Assembly (NCBI GenBank): GCA_022592445.1
Contig: JABYQR010000037.1
Location: 124,001-188,000, forward strand
Direction: 5' to 3'
Origin: Cytidiella melzeri
Lineage: Eukaryota; Basidiomycota; Agaricomycetes; Polyporales; Irpicaceae
Length of the DNA: 64,000 bases
The notes below the pieces were generated by a model, which saw nothing but the letters and a program-made list of their open reading frames with translations, made no database searches and had not been told where the DNA came from. A program made the position numbers and the translations under genes. The stretch's first letter is position 1; each line of letters starts with the position of its first letter. Shown one piece after another: positions 1 to 9,682 of the stretch.

Positions 1-780
1 CTTCTGATAGTCCTTTTTGTCCTTTCCTTTGTCCTTATCCTTCTTGTCTCTTTTTCCATCCTTCTGTTTCCCACCACTTCTACACTCTGGGGTGATATGC
101 CCCTCCTTTCCACAGCCGTGGCAGAAAACTCCGGGGCGGAATTTTGTTTGCTTGTGCCTAGCATACAACGAAGTCTCAGTAGAAGACCGTTCCTTTCGGC
201 GTCCGTCTTCCTGTAAGATCCGACCAATGATATTAGCTGATGTGAGCGTGCTGTCAAGTGAGATTGATGAGATGAGCGGGTCCCAAGAGTTTGGTAGCGC
301 CGTGAGAATCACGGAGGCTAGCTCATTATCGGAGATCTTCGTCTTCTGGATCAGATTGATCTCTTGCCAAAGTCCCTTAATTTTGCGGATTTCTTCCTCC
401 AGATCAACTCCCTCAGCAATAGTGTAGCGGAGGAAACGGCATCGCAAGACAATGAGGGCGACTGCGCCTTTGTTGTTAAAGACGTTGGCGAGGGTGTCGA
501 AGGCTTCCTTCGAGGTGGTGGCAGAAATAATATGTGCCATCATGGCATTGGACACGCGGAGACGAATAGCAGTTAGAGCCTTCCGATCTTTCTTGTCCCA
601 TGCGGCTTGCTGAGCTACGTCAGAAGGTTTGGTGGAATCACCTGATGTATACTCCCACAGACCCATGTCCGTGAGAATGTCTGAAATTTGGACACGCCAA
701 GTAATATAATTCTCGGCTCCCTGCAATGGGTCGATACGATAGGTTCCCGAGGGTTCCGAGGTAGAAGTCGTGGTGGACAT
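1..780 (-). CDS. copia-type Gag polyprotein, N-terminal part (partial)
   Basis: The frame opens at an ATG at 780 and stays open to the window edge (260 codons). Residues ~20-200 resemble the gag-polypeptide region of LTR copia elements (UBN2-like), starting with a 'YITWRVQISDIL' segment and a following 'GLWEY'. A CCHC zinc knuckle of exact CX2CX4HX4C spacing (C220, C223, H228, C233) binds nucleic acid in this family. It is followed by a lysine/aspartate-rich tail ('KRDKKDKDKGKDKKD'). Gag packages element RNA into cytoplasmic virus-like particles. In copia elements gag and pol are usually one long ORF, so the rest should lie to the left. No stop or frameshift is visible. Confidence 0.85.
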   Translation of the reverse strand, partial: MSTTTSTSEPSGTYRIDPLQGAENYITWRVQISDILTDMGLWEYTSGDSTKPSDVAQQAAWDKKDRKALTAIRLRVSNAMMAHIISATTSKEAFDTLANVFNNKGAVALIVLRCRFLRYTIAEGVDLEEEIRKIKGLWQEINLIQKTKISDNELASVILTALPNSWDPLISSISLDSTLTSANIIGRILQEDGRRKERSSTETSLYARHKQTKFRPGVFCHGCGKEGHITPECRSGGKQKDGKRDKKDKDKGKDKKDYQK

Positions 781-912
781 AATGTCAGAATCTGATCAGA
801 TTCAAGGATAAGGGCAGTGATGCGGCCTATGGGCGTATTGCCGACGTATTGTCGCCTGGTCTCAGAATGAGATAGAAAATGATTCGAGATTGAGTGCGCC
901 GTATTCAGAGTG

Positions 913-928
913 CGGGGCTCATAACCTA
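913..928 (-). other. primer binding site matching the anticodon arm of initiator tRNA-Met
   Basis: On the minus strand the bases just after the LTR read GGTTATGAGCCCC. This is complementary to an initiator tRNA-Met anticodon stem-loop (GGGCTCATAACC; CAT anticodon). Copia-like elements are known to prime reverse transcription from the cleaved half of initiator tRNA-Met rather than from its 3' CCA end. Position and orientation fit the gag ORF downstream. Confidence 0.7.
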
Positions 929-929
929 T

Positions 930-1250
930 TGTTCGAGCAGGTGTGAGAGCGCACACAGAAGTGAATAGCGAGAGTGTGAGATGATTATTCGAGCATAAAG
1001 TACATGGGCTTTTATAGTATATAAGAGACGAGCGGAAACTACTAATAGAGAATATCACGAGGATTCAAACTGGTATTATGAAGTGGGTGCGCGGATACAA
1101 ATGAGGGCGGAACGGGCGAAGATAGAACAGAAGAAATGTATAGGAATGGATAACAGAGAAATGGAATAGCGTGATTGGATAGAAGTCATGGATGCAGGCG
1201 GATGCGCGAGGTGTGCGCATCGAGTCTCGGCAATGTCGGAAAGGTCCTGG
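930..1250 (-). repeat. probable 5' LTR of the copia element
   Basis: On the minus strand the segment ends in GAACA immediately before the primer binding site. It contains a TATA box (minus TATACTATAAAAG, about 1010-1024), placed about 90 nt before the LTR end, as expected for the U3/R junction. The other end (TGTCG, about 1250) is only a guess from the TG terminus. The matching 3' LTR lies outside the window, so the boundaries cannot be confirmed. Confidence 0.55.
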
Positions 1251-1255
1251 CGGCA

Positions 1256-3873
1256 ACTAGAACGACACAGAGCTCATTAAATTCTTGGGTATTGTACCAT
1301 TTGAGTTTCTTGCCGTAACCAAGAAGGCTTTGCCATGTGTAATACAGACAACAGCAGCCAAGACCTCAACAGCTACCACAACACAGACTTGGACAAAGCC
1401 TGCCCAGCCGGCAGCTATACAGACCAAGGGCTGGAAGGTTGCTGCCCATGAAGTCTTGCATCTTGCAGTTCCAATTACCACTGTCACGGGCATGACACAC
1501 TATTGTTTCACTGACTACAAGACCTATACTGCTGTCAACAAGGCCCTATAGAGGTTTTCAGGTAGTCATATGAACATATCTTTGTTCTGTACTTATGTAC
1601 CTGTTTTTAACTGACATATGATACTGATTTACTTCAATGTCTATCAAAACCTATAAGTAAGTTTAGCTCACAGACATACCCCTCAATGTGTAGATTAATT
1701 TTGCTGCCATCAATGGACAATGCACAATTCCTCCAGGTTCAAATTCACACGCTTGCAAGTGCTAATAGGCACTTCAACAAAGGGTGCCCAAATCTCCCAG
1801 TCTGCTCGCAAGCTTGTGCCTCCTTTGCTTGTCTCAATTGGCATGTTCAGCTTGTGTCCAGACAAGTCTACATGGTCTGCTACATGGTCCACTCTTTGAT
1901 TGTCCCTCTATCGTATGAAACTTTGAAAGGTACATTTACAAGGGTTTCTCTCCGACCCATATATCAGTCCATACCAGCTTCACACTGGCAAACTGGCATG
2001 TCATAATCCTTTGTGAGTCCCCCGTATAAACACAGCTGGGATGGTGGTAGGGGTTTGAGCAGTTATGGTGTTCCACTGATAACCCAAACTAATTTGGCAG
2101 CTAGCTGTATGTACTTTACCACTTTTAAAATAGAGAGCAGATTGAGCAATCCAAAAGACTTTTTTTTCGAGCAGCATAATAGCCCAATGAAAGTATGATC
2201 AGTCTGTACATGTACACCCGGTTACTTTTATCTCTCTTGGTTACAATTCATGAAGCCCAAGAGAAGGAGGTGGGGCAGAGAACCATACAACAAGGGTGTT
2301 GACCGTGATACACGAGCTCGAGCAGACAGCTGCTTACCTAGTAACATTAGTACTATGGGTTATGTGGTGTTTGTGAACACCTGTTTTCATGAACCACTAC
2401 AACTTTTGATACTTCTGCAGCAAAGATTTCAAGTACACTGTGAGCAGATACCTACCACTATAGCATGCTTATGGTGTACAGGAATAATTTTATCATGGGA
2501 TGTGATGTTTTCAGAGACAAAGCAGTGAGTTTCTGCACACCACTTATACTGATGAAAAAAGATGCTGAGTGAGGTACTGCAAACTTTGACAACTTTTCGC
2601 AGGAGAGTAGCCACATATATCAGATCTTGATCATTTTCAGCAGCCAATTGTCTTGAGTCAGTAGGTAAAGTAGCTTTCACAATCTGTAAAGATTTTTGTG
2701 ACTTTGGGTGTGACAATTGCTGCTGCCCTCATGCCAATGTCAGCTTGCGTGACCAATTGTGACTGTTTTTAACACCCCTCCACTCTTACACCCCTCACCG
2801 GCATCCTGCCGTAGCTCGCTGTTGCTCTCTCAAAAGCTCAAGATAATCCAGGAGTATCACAGACATGCACATGTAAAAGCTCATGTAAATGCTGGAGACA
2901 TTGACTTAGTAAGTTCAGCACAATGTGCTGAGCGCCGAGTTTTTACGAACACTCCGTAACCCATAGTACTCGCCCAACCCGCGGTGGAACGGTACACCTT
3001 CCCATGTGTCGTGTTCGAGGGCCGCGGGAGAGAGAGCGTCGAGATCTGTACTCAGGGGCGGCGGCGAAGAGAGGGTCTCTTTTGGCTGGGATTTATCTGA
3101 TAACCGGGAGCTTGCGTATGGGGTCACCTTGTACGATACCGCGCCGTCTCGGCTTTCTTGGCGAATACCCAGTGTTGCGACTACTTACTGCGTGTGGGTT
3201 GGACGTGATGACTTGGGGATCCTTGAGACATCCGCGCGCGGGTAGGATGGTTGAGGCTTGCGGACAGGCCGAGACTGAGAGGGTAGTGCAGCAACTGTCC
3301 AGTAGAGTCAGCGCTCTGGATATTATAACAGACTGGACACTTGCCCGTAGGATGAAGCTCACATCATGTCTGGACTAAACAGGGTCCAACCTGAGAGCGT
3401 AGTGTCCAGATACCTCAACGCCCCAGCGCTGGCGTGTACGGTTCCTACGGACACACAACGGACAGTGCAGGTCGTCTGATCAGAGGGATAGGCGTGCTTT
3501 TGGTCCGGTGGGTGTTTACGCTCCGCTGTGGTCACTCGTATTGTGAGTGTTGCCTGCAAGAGACGTGTATGTGCTTTTCAGATGTCGAGGGTAGTTGCGT
3601 TAGGTAGACCTGCGACATTTTCAGGTGCGAGGAGAGCCAGTGGGCAACTTGAGTATGGCCGCCGGAGCAACACGCACGTGGTATGGATCAAGCCGATCTC
3701 GGCACCTCCGGATCGAAAGTGCGAAACCATCGGGGCAACAAGCAGGAAAGTATTCGCCCTCCAATGTTGAAATTCGAGATTCGAGACTAACCTAGCATTG
3801 TTACCCGTCGTCTGCAAAAGTGAAAAAAGAGAGACACCAACGCGCCGAAGAATGGGCCCTCGGAATTCGGGAT
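1256..3873. other. gene-poor, decayed stretch
   Basis: No gene model can be supported here. Around 1330-1500 the plus strand holds a short Cys/Asn-rich reading segment that breaks after about 40 codons. Between 1550 and 2960 the DNA is more AT-rich than its surroundings and carries scattered short frames on both strands, with no recognisable domain. This looks like old transposon remains next to the copia insertion. 2960-3873 has higher GC but no exon-like structure I trust. Confidence 0.4.
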
Positions 3874-4569
3874 TCAAGGCGTGGCGGGATGACGTCGTAG
3901 GCCGTCGTCGGCCGCGGGCAGTGGCTGGGAGATTTCCTCGGAGCTGTCGGTCTCAAGTAGCAGACTGTAGGCCGTCAGACGCTTGTAATGTCCGTATTGC
4001 GCCGGTAGCTCGAGCAGAGCATTGGGATACTCGTCAAGAAAGCCGGATGGATATCGATCATCTCGTAAACTGTAGGCAGTGTTCAAACACCAGCGTTCGA
4101 TCACATCTTGCCCGACAATCCCATTCCGACTCTCCCTCTTGTCCCGAATCCCATTCGTGAGCGGTGCGCCACGAACAGAGCCTCTCGTGAGCAGAACACC
4201 GTCTGAGTATGCCTGTGCGTATAGATCATTGAAAGAGCCGCGAGATCAGTACGACTCGAGTAGAATGAGATTTGCGATGGCTTTGGACCTGCAATCGCCG
4301 TGGGCTCAGCCTGCAACCTTCCCGTACGCGGTCCCACGACTGCCGTCAAAGCCCATGTATTGCTCTCTCTCATCCCTCTCCCTCCGAAAGACGACAGTGA
4401 GATACGTCGGTTCGGTCTCTGCGATTTGAGTGGAAACTTGAGGAACTGTGCGATCGCTGAAACCTACGAGCCATCCCGGCAGATGCGACAGAGAGGTGTG
4501 TATGTTGTAGGCCGTAGCAGGAGCCTCAGACCGTAAATCCGCGGAAACCCGTCCACACGCCATGCCCAT
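3874..4569 (-). CDS. unrecognised two-exon protein, divergent from the MADS-box gene
   Basis: I infer a 196-residue protein from exons 4569-4318 and 4212-3874. Its start codon (ACC ATG GGC) lies 296 bp from the start of the divergent MADS-box gene. The two frames join in phase 0. The intron ends in a good acceptor (CTGAT branch-like sequence, then CACAG), but the donor (AAG|GTTGCA) is weak. The second exon reads like real protein: it contains 'IERWCLNTAYSLRDD' and 'YPNALLELPAQYGHYKRLT'. I do not recognise a domain and give no function. It could be a chance pair of frames; a transcript would settle it. Confidence 0.4.
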
Positions 4570-4864
4570 GGTCTTTGGACGCAAATCAGTGGATCTCTCC
4601 CGCTGAATCTCTTCCGACCTTGATCTCGTCTACTACAACCAAAGCCGTTGCAGCAGAGCAGCTTTCGGTGGATTTAAAGGCGAGCGGGTCGCAAGTGTTA
4701 AAAGGACTTTACGAACCGCCGTTCATTCAAGCGCTCGGCACCTGTTCCTTCCACCCTCCTCCCTCCTCTCCCTCCCATCTCTCTCTCTCTAGCTGTTTTC
4801 ATCGGCCTACGCTCATACTCGTACTCTCTCCTCGTCGCAACCAGCACCAACCACAAACATCGCC

Positions 4865-6748
4865 ATGGGAAGAAGAAAGATTGAGATACAACCAATCACA
4901 GTGCGTACTACATCCTCTGCGCGGGCTCATGTTCTCCAACACCACCCCCGCCTCGTTCGTCTCCTGTGCCAACTTCTGACGACCTTTCTTTCCATATCTA
5001 GCACGAACGCAACAGGGCCGTGACGTTCCTGAAGGTGAGCGGTTCAATACACCCAAGAGGCAGCTCTGTTGCTATTTTTGCGTCGCTTTGGGCTTGGCAA
5101 TCGTCTATAATGGATTGATCGTCCCTTAGCCCAATGATTTGCAACTGTGTGCTGACTCTGTCAACTTTTTCTTCATAGCGCAAGAACGGGTTGTTCAAGA
5201 AAGCGTATGAGCTGGGTGTGCTCTGTTCTGTCGATGTCGCTGTCATCATCTTCGGTGCGCAATTTGCTGGCTCCTCTGCGCGCTTCACACGCTCATTGCG
5301 AACATGTTCCGACTTTTTCTAGAGGAACGTCCTGGTCACCAGGTCAAGCTGTATCAGTACTGCTCTGGAGACGTAAAGGGCATCGTAAACCGTCATCTCG
5401 AGGTACGTTGCACTATGCCATCACCCGGCTGCTCCCTCCTGTTTTCTCACAATACGGTCTTTTGCGTGCAGTTTGACGGAGAACGGGACACGAAAACCCC
5501 ACACGATTTCCTGGGTACGAAAGCAGAGGAGGCTGCCGCTGACGACGACGACGAGATCGAAGACGACGACAGTCATACAAAAAAGGAAAAGAAAGATTCT
5601 GTCAAACCGAAAGGCTCCCCAAACCACACCTCCGGAAACGCCATGATCATCCCCATACGACCAGCACAGACCCAATCGCCCATGCAACTCGACCAGCATC
5701 CATCCCACATCTCTCAAGTCCACAGGCTGCCTACACCCCCGGGCAACCCCGTCCCTGTCCTCCCCATCTCAAACGACCGTCTATCCTCCGAACAACCCTC
5801 TCGTCACAACAGCGTCTCCGCCCTCGGCGGCAACCTCAACCTCCCTCTCCCCGTCCCTCTCAACCTCCCACCATCCAAACGCCCCAGATTAGACGACCCT
5901 CAACAACACCACCCCGTCGTCCCCCCGCCTGGCCTCACCTTTCCCTACCGTCTCGACGTCGACCTCAGCACGTACCCTCCCGCAGCACACGCCACTTCCC
6001 TCCCATCACACACCTCGTCCTCATATCCACACCACAACGCTATGGGTCTGATGGGCATGTCGGGTCATCATCCACATCATCCACATCATCCGAATTTGCT
6101 CTCCCAGCCTTTTGACTTGTCGGGACGACCGATGCCTTATCCGCCGTTATCGCTTGAAGGCTTGTTTGGGTCGCGCTCGGGAGCAGGAGGGGTGGGAGGA
6201 GGAGTAGGAGCAGGTGGGGCAGGAGGAGGAGGTGGTGTGCAGCAACAGTCGCAAGCGGCGAACATGCTTCTTGACCTTTTGAATTTGAGTGCGGGCTCGG
6301 GGGTCGGGTTGAACGGTCTGAATGGGCAGGCGCAGGGTGGGTATGTACCGTTTGAGTGGCCGATGACGACGACGTCTCCTCCACAACAACAACAACAACA
6401 ACAACATCAGCAGAGTCAACAGAATCAGCAGCATGAAGGTATGTTTTTTAAATTATTCTTTGTTGGATATTATATCTCTACTTACGCTGTATTATGTTTG
6501 GGTGTGTAGTCCAGGGTGTCAGTCAGCGGGAGAGTGCGGCTTGGCTCGAGTTTTTGACGTCGAACGGGTACGGAGGGCCTCCGACGCCGCCTTCTGCTCA
6601 CCGACCTTTGTTCGACGGGCCCCCAGGGACGACGACGACGACGATGAGCAGCATCAACTCGCCACAGATATCGAGGAAGCGGCATCGAGAGGCGTCGGAT
6701 GTGATCTCGGAGGAGAGTGTGAGGGATCGGCCGCGGAGTACGGCATGA
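4865..6748 (+). CDS. MADS-box (SRF/MEF2-type) transcription factor, Rlm1/Smp1-like
   Basis: Six exons (4865-4900, 5002-5034, 5179-5254, 5323-5402, 5472-6438, 6510-6748) join in frame to give 476 residues. Residues 1-58 are a MADS box: '[12 protein letters not shown]' + '[11 protein letters not shown]' + '[15 protein letters not shown]', then '[10 protein letters not shown]'. The KIEIQ start and the following segment resemble the MEF2 branch that includes yeast Rlm1 and Smp1, which bind A/T-rich CArG-like sites as dimers and act downstream of the cell-integrity MAP kinase. After that come an acidic stretch ([10 protein letters not shown]), a long proline/histidine-rich low-complexity region, a glycine run and a glutamine run near 6390. 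These are typical activation-type regions of fungal members. The MADS box is split over four short exons. The start has a good context (GCC ATG G). The MADS identity is certain; the Rlm1 assignment is by subtype only. Confidence 0.92.
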
Positions 6749-8476
6749 GACTACAAGCAACAGAGATTATTGTTTAGATGAGGGAGTTCTTTTCTTTGTT
6801 TTCTGTTTTTTTTTGTTGTTGTTGTTTTGTTTCTGTGCTCTGTGTTTGCTCTTCTTTTCGCTCCAAGTTGCGGACATTGTTTTGGTTGACTTGGGTTTTT
6901 TCTCCGTTTCTTGTCGAAACAAGTATATAACTTTACGCTAATACGAAATATACGACGTACGGTACGACATACGAAAACTTTCATCAAAAAGAGAGAGAGA
7001 AAGAGATATATATACTGTGTAGTTTTGAAGTTGTATATGTATATAATGGAAACTTGTTTTGATCATTGTATTGCTAGTTGCTGTTATACTGTGGTGAGGC
7101 AGCTCCGATGGATGTGCGCATCAAGTTTGAGCTCGTTGACAACCGAGTCAATCGGGGACCGTTCAGGCTCGTTTGCTGAATGACAAAATCAAAAAAAGGC
7201 TCGAATGCCAGTGAGTATTGGGAAGTACTAGGCTACTACTAGGACCGAACATCCACGGTTGCAAACTACTCTTGCATGGCAAGAGGGCGAAACGGCTGTG
7301 TCCGTGTCCAACTGCTTTGCGCAGAAACAGGCCCAAACCTGCTGCTCACGATCTCGATCACAGAACCGCGTGCTAGTGTAGGCTCAAAGGCGATGTTCAG
7401 ATACATAGATAGATAGGACTTTTTCTCCCGCTCGACATGTTTTGAGTCGGGGGGGGGGGGGGGTGCTGAACAACTAGTGTTTGAGTTACAGTACCCGAGG
7501 TTACTCAGCACAGCCGGACCACGCTGATTTTTTTTCTTCTTTCCCACAGATCTCCTCCCGAGTAGTGTGTAAGGAATCAGTGGCGAAGAGACATTGACTC
7601 AGCGCTATCACTCGGATATAGTACAAGCAGCCAGCTCGAACGTGCCTTCTGTCTGCCTATATTACCGTACTTACCGCAGAGGAAGAGCCACTCGAAATTC
7701 TGCTTGGAAGCAGACCTTTTAGATGTGGGTCTGCATGATATGGGCGAGAGGCGATGTCAGTGTACGCATGTGTGACCGGTTATGTATCATATGATCATAC
7801 ATACTAGTACGCTGTGCAGAAACAGGTACGTTGAACCTGTGCAGAATGTACTCAAAACCATATGCATGTTTGACAGGCAGCCGGACAACTGTTCCCCGGA
7901 CACACCGTGACAGAGCCTACCTACAGGCGACTTTGACTCTGCTGATCGTCTTTTTAGAGGTCCTCCGGACTCAGCACGTAGTAAGCAGTCCAGTGGCGAA
8001 GAAACATGATGGTACACTTGATATGTGTAGCAAAGGCATTCCGGAAGCTAAACCAACCAAGCAAGACATTTTCCCGACCATCGGTATGTACCCCTAATAC
8101 GTTCTCAACAGGTACAAAAAGCACGCCCCAGTTGCCCTCCTCCTTCTCACCTCAGAATCACCCTCCGTTCCCATTCGTCGCAACGTTCAGCGCTGGTCGG
8201 TATGTACATGGCGGCTTGTGTAGGTATTCACTGTACTGAGATAACCGCACCCCCCCCCCCCCACAAACAGCCCTCTCCTGCTACCGTCATCCTCGTACCC
8301 TCGTTGCTCCAAATCTTTGCACCGCTTCAGCGCCAGTCGGTAAGTACGTGGGTTGTTCACCTGGGTATCACTGTACTGAGTCATTTCCTACAGCTAGCTG
8401 TCATTGCCAAATAAATAAAAAACCCCTCTCGTCGTTCTACAATCACCCTTCACCCAACCCTACCCATACCATCATC
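6749..8476. other. intergenic region with homopolymer tracts and a duplicated segment
   Basis: No coding exon with domain support was found. The 3' side of the MADS-box gene is T-rich. A run of 15 G lies at 7449-7463 and a run of 13 C at 8250-8262. Bases 7725-7860 have a diverged second copy at about 9020-9120. From 8085 to 8400 there are three short units, each ending in a splice-donor-like TCGGTAWGTAC; see findings. Confidence 0.5.
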
Positions 8477-8791
8477 ATGCGGTTCTCGACCGTTCTTGCT
8501 TTACTCGCCGTCGTCACCACCGGTACTTTGCATGGAATGGTGACCGTCGTGTCTGCCAGTGCCCTCCCGCACGGCAGCGGCAATAGCAAGGCAATAGCTA
8601 CAAAGTCCGGCCCAGCTTCCTCCTCCACCGACTCCAAGGTCGCGACGGGAAGCTTATGGGCCAAAGTCAGAGGAGCGTTTCGACCTAATGGTAAGGGTAA
8701 GGGTGACCCTACTAAGACAGCACCAGATGGCACACCATATGGTAAAAACGATATTAGCGCAGGCGGTAAATTATTTCCAGGTTTTGGGTAG
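8477..8791 (+). CDS. small secreted protein, unrecognised
   Basis: A single exon encodes 104 residues. The first ~27 residues form a classic signal peptide: basic MRFS, then a leucine/valine-rich core, then a small-residue cleavage region ending in SA. The mature part is short and rich in Ser, Gly and Lys. It has a 'GKGKGD' stretch, no cysteine, and ends in 'GGKLFPGFG'. It resembles no family I know. It sits between two copies of a duplicated flanking sequence (about 7725-8940 and 9020-9580), and the second copy appears to have lost the coding part. Low complexity and lack of homology leave some doubt that it is translated. Confidence 0.55.
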   Translation: MRFSTVLALLAVVTTGTLHGMVTVVSASALPHGSGNSKAIATKSGPASSSTDSKVATGSLWAKVRGAFRPNGKGKGDPTKTAPDGTPYGKNDISAGGKLFPGFG

Positions 8792-9682
8792 CTGCGGACA
8801 ATGGGCCACGAAGAGCATGTGGATAGTCTAGTAGTGAATTCTGCAGTGTTTATTCTTTTTCGACAGCCTATTAGACTTCGTAGTTTGGACTTGCAGAGAA
8901 ACACAATTTGCGGTGTTGGTTCGCTTTACACACAACCTGGCAGGGGTCAAGAATCACTCAAAATACTTAGTATCGAGCCTTCGCCAGAGAAAAAAAAATA
9001 GGTAGGACCGACGGATCTTTGTAAACTAGTATGATATAGGCAGCAGGCGATATCAGTGTGCACATGTGTGAGCAGTTGCCAGTGGTGACACGCTGTACAT
9101 TGAACCTGCGCAGAATTGTCTACATACCGTATGATGAGACAATACTCGACAGAAGGTTCAGACATATATTTGGCAGCCGGAAATCGACACACACACACAC
9201 ACAGCCTACCATGTAGTACAATCAGCTTTGATGATGCTGCACTTCCTCCTCCAAGGATGGTGCCACGTCGGCCCAGCCAATCCAGGGGCATAAGACTTTC
9301 CCAGCAAAGTCTGCAGACAGCTTGAAAGGCTGTGGATGTGGCTGGGGTTTAACCGGGCTGGGCATCAGTTGTCCGAGCCAAAGGAGAGACGTGGAACAGC
9401 CAATTTTATTAGTCAATTAGGCAGAGGATTAGGATATTTACAGACAATCTACAAAGTGCGCGTAGTCTACATGTCAGACTCGGTAGTTTTCTTCGACAGC
9501 CGGTTAGACTTTGTAGTTTGGACTTGCAAAGAAACTGAATGTACAGAGTTGGTTCGCTTCACACACAGCCCGCTCTCCATGGTCTGGAGTACTCGAAACA
9601 CCCCCAACAACGATCAAAACTTGCCGCGGTTCAATTATCAAGTATTGGCAGAGAGAGAGAGAGAGCCCTAACTCTAATAGTA
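8792..9682. repeat. second, degenerate copy of the secreted-protein flanks
   Basis: Bases 9030-9120 match 7738-7860 (shared GCGAT.TCAGTGT.C.CATGTGTGA and TTGAACCTG.GCAGAAT). Bases 9490-9580 match 8850-8940 (shared GTAGTTTGGACTTGCA.AGAAAC and TTGGTTCGCTT.ACACACA). Both matches are in the same order and orientation, so this is a local tandem duplication. The DNA between them in this copy has no intact equivalent of the secreted ORF. A CA repeat lies at about 9187-9203 and a GA run at about 9652-9664. Confidence 0.65.

Larger units (their letters stand above)
1..1255 (-). mobile_element. 5' part of a Ty1/copia retrotransposon (runs off the left edge)
   Basis: Reading leftwards, the order is a probable 5' LTR (about 1250-930), a primer binding site, a short leader and an open gag frame that continues past base 1. 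The layout is that of a Ty1/copia element whose protease, integrase and RT lie outside the window. The gag is uninterrupted for all 260 visible codons, so this copy may be young. It differs from the copia element at the right end of the window, because the gag proteins have no evident similarity. The outer LTR boundary is inferred from the terminal TG/CA only; no target-site duplication could be established. Confidence 0.8.

Noticed and set aside
1285..1551. Plus-strand 88-codon frame next to the copia LTR
   Set aside because: Composition shifts between frames, there is no domain, and it lies in decayed DNA. It is more likely a remnant than a gene.
2429..2716. Minus-strand frame with a protein-like look in the AT-rich zone
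   Set aside because: It cannot be extended through splice sites, has no recognisable transposase or helicase motif, and its neighbours are broken.
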